A stretch of 6,248 bases of DNA, taken from Vulcanimicrobiota bacterium (GTDB lineage: Bacteria > Eremiobacterota > Eremiobacteria > Baltobacterales > Baltobacteraceae). The DNA is taken from assembly GCA_028287545.1 (NCBI GenBank), contig JAQBPL010000144.1:1-6248 (forward strand), written 5' to 3'. Each line of letters opens with the position of its first letter. The first letter of the stretch is position 1. The notes beneath the pieces were generated by a model, which did not search any database, was not told where the DNA came from, and saw only the letters and a list, made by a program, of their open reading frames with translations. Positions 1-4,251 of this stretch are shown here, in pieces. The position numbers and the translations under genes are program-made.

Positions 1-782
1 TGCGGATCGTTGATGCTCGGAGCGTGCCGCATGGGGGCGTCGTTGCGATGCCTTCGGGGGCGGAGCAGTATGCGGCGGGGCATCTCCCCGGGGCGGTGCA
101 CCTCGACTACGGCGAGGACCTGAGCGATCCGGCTACGCCGTACGCGACGCGGGTAGCCGGTGAGGCGGACTTCGCGCGCGTCATGGGCGCGCACGGCATC
201 GGCGACGATGCGCTCGTCGTCGCGTACGACGCCGGCACCGTTCCGTTCGCCGCCCGCATCGTGTGGATGCTGCGCTACTACGGGTTCGCGAACGCGGCGG
301 TGCTCGCGGGCGGACTGCCGGCGTGGACGGCGGCGGGGATGCCGCTTTCCACCGAGCCGCCTGCGGTCGTTCCAGCGACGTTCACGCCGCGCCGGTCCGA
401 CCGCCTGCGCGCAACGCGCGACGAAGTGCTGGCGATCGCCGAAGGGCGCGAGGCCGCGCAACTGATCGAGACGCAGCGCGATCAGACGTACGCGCAGCGC
501 GACCGCGACATCCAAGGCGCCGTGCGCCTGAGCGGCAACCTGCTGCTCGAGGACGCACGCGGCGGCCGGCCGGCGCCGGATGAGACGCTGCAACGACTCG
601 TGCGCGAGGCCGGCCTCGATCCGCACAAGCGCACCGTCGTGAGCTGCGGCAGCGGCGTCTCCGCCTCCGGCGCGTGGCTCGCCCTGCGGCGAGCCGGCTT
701 CGACGACATCGCGGTCTACGACGGCTCGTGGATGGAGTGGAGCCACGACGCGCTGCCGACCGTTCCGAAGCGCGCCGACTAA
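1..782 (+). CDS. 3-mercaptopyruvate sulfurtransferase-like protein (rhodanese family), 5' end outside window
   Basis: The frame is open from the window edge (first full codon at 3) to TAA at 780-782. A GTG at 24 could be read as a start, but the preceding codons read RIVDARS, the usual opening of the first rhodanese domain, so the gene begins upstream. Domain 1 shows VDAR and GHLPGAVHLDYGEDLSDP, and has YDAG where the active-site loop would be, so it is the inactive domain. Domain 2 carries the active loop SCGSGVS, with the catalytic Cys codon at 645-647, followed by YDGSWMEW. A CGSGV loop is typical of 3-mercaptopyruvate sulfurtransferase (SseA type), while thiosulfate sulfurtransferases usually have CRKGV. 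The expected role is transfer of sulfur from mercaptopyruvate to a thiol acceptor in the cytoplasm. The start of domain 2 is degenerate: LIETQ and DIQGA replace the usual DAR and GHIPGA. The gene is probably not part of the injection locus that follows. The family is certain, the exact substrate less so. Confidence 0.93.
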   Translation, partial: RIVDARSVPHGGVVAMPSGAEQYAAGHLPGAVHLDYGEDLSDPATPYATRVAGEADFARVMGAHGIGDDALVVAYDAGTVPFAARIVWMLRYYGFANAAVLAGGLPAWTAAGMPLSTEPPAVVPATFTPRRSDRLRATRDEVLAIAEGREAAQLIETQRDQTYAQRDRDIQGAVRLSGNLLLEDARGGRPAPDETLQRLVREAGLDPHKRTVVSCGSGVSASGAWLALRRAGFDDIAVYDGSWMEWSHDALPTVPKRAD

Positions 783-911
783 CCGCATCGGAAAAGTGCC
801 CGCAAGCCGACGCTGCGCGGCAGGTGATTTCCGCTACGGACCCAAGTCTCTCGTCCCGCGCAAGCGGGCAACGGCGTGCTTGGTGTGCGCGTCCTCGGGG
901 GTGTGGTGCAA
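783..911. other. Spacer between sulfurtransferase and PAAR gene
   Basis: This spacer separates the housekeeping gene from the injection-system genes. Promoter and 5' leader of the operon would be expected here, but I see no convincing -35/-10 pair. The only clear structure is a short hairpin at 855-868. In its last 36 bases the PAAR frame is already open from a GTG at 876, but family comparison favours the ATG at 912. Confidence 0.5.
855..868 (+). other. Small hairpin with GCAA tetraloop
   Basis: The arms CCCGC (855-859) and GCGGG (864-868) pair perfectly around GCAA, a GNRA-class tetraloop. The 5-bp stem is all G-C and should fold as RNA. There is no T-run after it, so it is not a standard intrinsic terminator. 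It could be a processing or stability element in the leader of the PAAR transcript, or chance in GC-rich DNA. Confidence 0.3.
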
Positions 912-1298
912 ATGGGTGTCCCTGCTGCAAAACTCGGCGATCAAATCGTCGCGCTAGATACGCATATCATTCAGCCGCCCGGACCGGTTCCACCGGCTCC
1001 GGTTCCCCATCCCTTCGCGGGCATCATCGACGGCGGCGTGAGCAGCAACGTCATGATCCAAGGCCGTCCTGCCGCAACGCTCGGCAGCACCGCGACGAAC
1101 ATGCCGCCCCACATCCCCATCGGCGGCACGTTCGTGAACCCGCCGACGAACAAAGCGACCATCGTCTCCGGCAGCGCGATCGTGCTCATCAACGGCAAAC
1201 CCGCCGCGCGCGCCGGCGATACCGCGCTGACGTGCAATGACCCCGCTCCTCTTCCCGTCGGCACCGTCGTCGCAATCTCGACCGTCCTGATCGGTTAG
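912..1298 (+). CDS. PAAR-domain spike-tip protein
   Basis: This 128-residue protein is a PAAR protein, which forms the sharpened tip on the trimeric spike of contractile injection systems. It opens with MGVPAAKLGDQIVALDTH. It has two glycine-rich PAAR repeats, GRPAATLGS (residues 51-59) and GKPAARAGD (95-103), the second with a literal PAAR at 97-100. His18, His33, His67 and Cys108 match the three-His, one-Cys zinc site known for PAAR tips. The length is normal for a stand-alone tip, with no effector extension. The frame is also open from a GTG at 876 that would add 12 residues. I chose ATG 912 because MGVPAAK is the usual family start. Its ribosome site is weak (a run of five G at 897-901, 10 nt away). 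It lies 63 nt before the sheath gene. In Afp/PVC clusters the PAAR gene lies among the baseplate genes, so its place at the front is a difference. Confidence 0.93.
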   Translation: MGVPAAKLGDQIVALDTHIIQPPGPVPPAPVPHPFAGIIDGGVSSNVMIQGRPAATLGSTATNMPPHIPIGGTFVNPPTNKATIVSGSAIVLINGKPAARAGDTALTCNDPAPLPVGTVVAISTVLIG

Positions 1299-1349
1299 CG
1301 CAGGCGCGTCCGATCCGTCCTACCTGTTCTTGCACGGCTTCTGAATCTT

Positions 1350-1355
1350 GAGGTG
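1350..1355 (+). promoter_or_regulatory. Ribosome binding site of the sheath gene
   Basis: GAGGTG lies 6 nt before the ATG at 1362. It is one of two clear Shine-Dalgarno sequences in the locus, the other being before the tube gene. Both precede structural proteins needed in many copies. Confidence 0.7.
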
Positions 1356-1361
1356 TAATCG

Positions 1362-2963
1362 ATGCCCGTAACACCGACCTATCCCGGTGTATATATCCAA
1401 GAAGTGGACAGCGGATCGCGCGTCGTCACGGGCGTCGCGACCTCCATCACGGCGTTCGTCGGCCGGGCCGCGATGGGACCGGCGAACGAGCCCGTCATGG
1501 TGTACGACTTCGGCGAATTCCAGCGCACCTTCGGCGGACGCGTCCGAGGCTTGCCGATGACGTACGCCGTCGAAGACTTCTTCGGCAACGGCGGCGGTCA
1601 AGCGCTGATCGTTCGCGCGACGCCGGCCGACGCCAAAGCCGCGACGCTCGCCGGGCCGCCGGCGCTGAGCGCGTCGAGCCCGGGCAAGTGGGGCAACGCG
1701 ATCAGCGTCAAGTTCGAAAAAGTCACCGGCCAGAGCGCAACCGACATCGAACAGCGCTTCGCCGAGTTCGATCTCGGGACGGACAGCTTCTACTTCGTGT
1801 CGGTCGCCTATCCGGTGCTGAAGGGGAAAGCACCCTCACCCGCCGAGCGCGTCGGGCCTGTGTACATCGGCGCGACCGACGCGCCGTGCCGGATCGACCA
1901 CGTCCTTGCGGCACAATCGCTCTACATCCGCGCCGACGCGCTGCCGGCCGCGGCCGCCGGCGCCGCACCTGCGCCCGCGGCGGCGCCTGCGACGACCGAC
2001 TACACGGCGCTCGCGGGCGGCGACGATGGCAACGCCGCGACCGGCGGACGGCTCGCGACGGGCGACATCCTCGGCGATGCCGACAAGCGCACCGGAATGT
2101 ACGCGCTCGAGCACGCGGACATGTTCAACATTCTGGTCATCCCGCCCGACTCCGGACCCGACACGGCGGACTCCGATCTCCTGGCCGTGCTGACGGGCGC
2201 GGCGCCGTACTGTGACACGCGCCGCGCGATCCTGATCGCGGATCCGCTCAACGCGTGGGGCGACAAGGCGAAGCAGAGCGCGTTCGGCGACATCTCGCCG
2301 GCCGATCTCAACGTCGGCGAGCTCGGCCAGCGGCGGCGCGTCTTCACCTACTTCCCGCGCATCAAGAAGCTGGATCCCGAAAACGGAAACCGCGAGATGG
2401 TGTTCTCGGCGAGCGGGATGATCGCGGGGATCTTCGCCGCGACCGACGTGCGCCGCGGCGTGTGGAAAGCACCCGCGGGGCTCGAAGCCGGACTCAGCGG
2501 CGTCACCGCGCTCGAGTACCGCTTGACCGACATGCAGAACGGCGTGCTGAACCAAGTCGGCATCAACGTGCTGCGCGACTTCCCGGTCGTCGGCAAGGTC
2601 ATTTGGGGTTCGCGCACTCTCGCCGGCGCCGACGCGCTCTCCGACGACTACAAGTACCTGCCGGTTCGGCGGCTCACCGACTACATCGAGAGCAGCCTCT
2701 TCCGCGGGACGAAGTTCGCGGTGTTCGAGCCGAACTCCGAAACGCTCTGGGCGCAGCTGCGGCTCACCGTCGACGCGTTCATGGCCGACCTCAACCGGCA
2801 GGGGGCGTTCTACAACTACTACGTCCGCTGCGACAAGTCCACCACGACGCAGTACGACATCGACCGCGGTCGCGTCAACGTCGTCGTGGCGTTCGCGCCG
2901 GTCAAGCCGGCTGAGTTCGTCATCCTCACCATCCAGCAGCTCGCCGGCCAGACCGCCGCGTAG
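1362..2963 (+). CDS. Contractile tail sheath protein (eCIS type)
   Basis: This 533-residue protein is the sheath subunit that surrounds the tube and contracts to drive it through the target membrane. The N-terminal part has TYPGVYIQEVDSGSR (residues 5-19) followed by TAFVGRAAMGPANEPV, the hallmark of phage and eCIS sheaths. The C-terminal part has NVLRDFPVVGKVIWGSRTL (about 400-420), KYLPVRRLTDYIESSLFRG (from about 432), VFEPN, then CDKSTTTQYDIDRGRVNVVV and KPAEFVILTIQQLAGQ at the end. These match Afp/PVC-like sheaths closely. A variable surface domain sits in the middle, preceded by an Ala/Pro-rich stretch (about 194-213) that leads into LAGGDDG. It begins 63 nt after the PAAR gene and ends 14 nt before the tube gene. 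Only one sheath gene is seen, whereas Afp and PVC carry several. A myophage tail sheath is the alternative, but no phage head genes are nearby. Confidence 0.97.
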   Translation: MPVTPTYPGVYIQEVDSGSRVVTGVATSITAFVGRAAMGPANEPVMVYDFGEFQRTFGGRVRGLPMTYAVEDFFGNGGGQALIVRATPADAKAATLAGPPALSASSPGKWGNAISVKFEKVTGQSATDIEQRFAEFDLGTDSFYFVSVAYPVLKGKAPSPAERVGPVYIGATDAPCRIDHVLAAQSLYIRADALPAAAAGAAPAPAAAPATTDYTALAGGDDGNAATGGRLATGDILGDADKRTGMYALEHADMFNILVIPPDSGPDTADSDLLAVLTGAAPYCDTRRAILIADPLNAWGDKAKQSAFGDISPADLNVGELGQRRRVFTYFPRIKKLDPENGNREMVFSASGMIAGIFAATDVRRGVWKAPAGLEAGLSGVTALEYRLTDMQNGVLNQVGINVLRDFPVVGKVIWGSRTLAGADALSDDYKYLPVRRLTDYIESSLFRGTKFAVFEPNSETLWAQLRLTVDAFMADLNRQGAFYNYYVRCDKSTTTQYDIDRGRVNVVVAFAPVKPAEFVILTIQQLAGQTAA

Positions 2964-2970
2964 AAGGGAG
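2964..2970 (+). promoter_or_regulatory. Ribosome binding site deciding the GTG start of the tube gene
   Basis: AAGGGAG begins directly after the sheath stop codon (TAG 2961-2963) and is 7 nt before GTG 2978. It is the strongest Shine-Dalgarno in the window and supports the GTG as the true start. Confidence 0.75.
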
Positions 2971-2977
2971 CAGAACC

Positions 2978-3520
2978 GTGCCCGCACCGATCTTCGCGAC
3001 CAACGCGACCCGCTTCGATCCGTACAAGAACTACCGGTTCAAGGTGCAGATCGACGGCAAGTACGTCATGGCGTGCAACAAGATCAGCAACCTCAAGCGC
3101 TCGACCGAGGTGGTGAAGTTTCGCGCCGGCGGCGACCCGACCGTCGTTCGCAAGTCGCCCGGTCAGACGTCGTACGAACCCATCACGCTCGAAGCCGGCG
3201 TCACCCACGACCCGACCTTCGAGACGTGGGCGAACAAAGTCTGGAGCTACACCAAGTCCAGCGGCACCGACCCGGACGTCTCGCTCAAAGACTTCCGCAA
3301 AGACATCATCATCGAGCTTTACAACGAGTCGGGTCAGAAGGCGATGGCGTACAACGTCCATCGCTGCTGGGTCTCGGCGTACACGGCGCTGCCCGAGCTC
3401 AACGGCACAGGCAACGAAGTCGCGATCACGTCGATCGTCCTCGAGCACGAAGGCTGGGAGCGTGACGAGAGCGTGAAGGAACCGACCGAAGCGTCGTACG
3501 TGCAGCCCGCGGCGTCCTAA
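2978..3520 (+). CDS. Inner tube protein, T4 gp19-like
   Basis: This 180-residue protein is the tube subunit that stacks as rings inside the sheath. It begins with FDPYKNYRFKVQIDGKYV, typical of gp19-family tubes. It continues with FRAGGDPTVVRKSPGQTSYEPITLEAGVT, where RAGGD and the proline/glycine turn before the 'ITLEAG' strand are family features. It closes with LPELNGTGNEVAITSIVLEHEGWER. Homologues often end near that last motif. Here about 18 more polar residues follow (DESVKEPTEASYVQPAAS), making it longer than the usual 145-165 residues. It starts with GTG behind a strong ribosome site, 14 nt after the sheath gene. The next gene begins 5 nt later, so they are almost certainly co-transcribed. 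Related eCIS often have two or three tube paralogues with different roles at the baseplate. Which one this is cannot be told here. Confidence 0.96.
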   Translation: MPAPIFATNATRFDPYKNYRFKVQIDGKYVMACNKISNLKRSTEVVKFRAGGDPTVVRKSPGQTSYEPITLEAGVTHDPTFETWANKVWSYTKSSGTDPDVSLKDFRKDIIIELYNESGQKAMAYNVHRCWVSAYTALPELNGTGNEVAITSIVLEHEGWERDESVKEPTEASYVQPAAS

Positions 3521-3525
3521 GCCGC

Positions 3526-4251
3526 GTGCGCGTTCCGTCGGCGGCCGAAGTGCTGCGGGTGTGGGAACTGGGCCAGGGCAAGAAGGCGTGGTATCGCGCC
3601 CTCCTGCTCCTAGCCCCGCTCTTCCCCGAGAGCACGTTCGGCACGCTGGCGGAGATGACCATCGGCTCGCGCAACGCGTATCTGCTCGCGTTGCGCGAGC
3701 GCATGTTCGGCCCGGCGATCGCCGCGGTGGTGACGTGCAAAGACTGCGCAGAGAAAACCGAAATCGAGATCTCGACCCAAGACGTGCTCGCCGGCGCTCC
3801 CGTCGGCGCACGGTTCGCGGGCGACGAGCGCCTCACGTGCGCGGTCGGCGGCACCGAGGTCGCGTACCGCCTGCTGAGTTCGCGCGATCTGGCCGCGGCG
3901 AGCACGCGGCGCGGCGTCGCCGACGCGCAGCAGGCCCTGATCGCCGGCGCGCTGTTGGAGACGGCAGCCGGCGCGCACGCACTCCCGGCCGTCGTCGAAG
4001 CGGTGGCCGATGGCATCGTCACCGCCGATCCGCTCGCCGACATCCGATTGGCCGTCACGTGCGCGTCGTGCGGAGCGGCGTTCGTCACGTCGTTCGACAT
4101 CGTCGGCTTCCTCTGGGCGGAGATCGACGCCGAGGTCGCGCGCCTGCTCGACGACGTCCATCGGCTCGCCGCAGCGTACGGCTGGTCGGAGTCGGCGATT
4201 CTGACGATGTCGCGCAGCCGGCGCCGCGAATATCTGCGCCGCGCGTCATGA
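3526..4251 (+). CDS. T4-type baseplate protein with two CxxC pairs
   Basis: This 241-residue protein resembles the 'T4 bacteriophage base plate protein' family (gp26-like) that follows the tube gene in many eCIS clusters. The visible signature is AAEVLRVWELGQGKKAWYRALLLL near the start, then IGSRNAYLLALRERMFGP. A pair Cys71/Cys74 (VTCKDC) follows. A second pair, Cys179/Cys182 (VTCASCG), comes just before FDIVGFLWAEID. The C-terminal part, LLDDVHRLAAAYGWSES then SRSRRREYL, is a conserved helical end in this group as I remember it. The four cysteines could bind one zinc ion, which is inference. The role would be in the baseplate hub or its assembly. It starts at GTG, 5 nt after the tube stop and without a Shine-Dalgarno, so translation probably depends on coupling to the tube gene. 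It overlaps the next gene by 4 nt (ATGA). The family call is from recalled motifs. Confidence 0.82.
   Translation: MRVPSAAEVLRVWELGQGKKAWYRALLLLAPLFPESTFGTLAEMTIGSRNAYLLALRERMFGPAIAAVVTCKDCAEKTEIEISTQDVLAGAPVGARFAGDERLTCAVGGTEVAYRLLSSRDLAAASTRRGVADAQQALIAGALLETAAGAHALPAVVEAVADGIVTADPLADIRLAVTCASCGAAFVTSFDIVGFLWAEIDAEVARLLDDVHRLAAAYGWSESAILTMSRSRRREYLRRAS

Noticed and set aside
24..782. Reading the sulfurtransferase as complete from GTG 24
   Set aside because: In-frame codons before it encode IVDARS, a conserved part of the first rhodanese domain, so the gene starts outside the window.
1289..1315. Inverted repeat GATCGG / CCGATC around the PAAR stop codon, as a terminator
   Set aside because: The stem is only 6 bp, the loop is 15 nt, and no T-run follows. 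A terminator here would also cut the operon.
1330..1359. Promoter TTGCAC ... TGTAAT before the sheath gene
   Set aside because: The -35 is a poor match, and the start point would fall at or inside the start codon while a good Shine-Dalgarno sits upstream, so the two do not fit together.
1836..2987. 383-codon minus-strand frame opposite the sheath gene
   Set aside because: It lies wholly against a clear sheath gene, is Arg/Val/Asp-biased and resembles no family.
912..4251. Type VI secretion system
   Set aside because: The sheath is a single-chain phage/eCIS type, not a TssB/TssC pair, and no Hcp, TssK, TssJLM or ClpV is seen.
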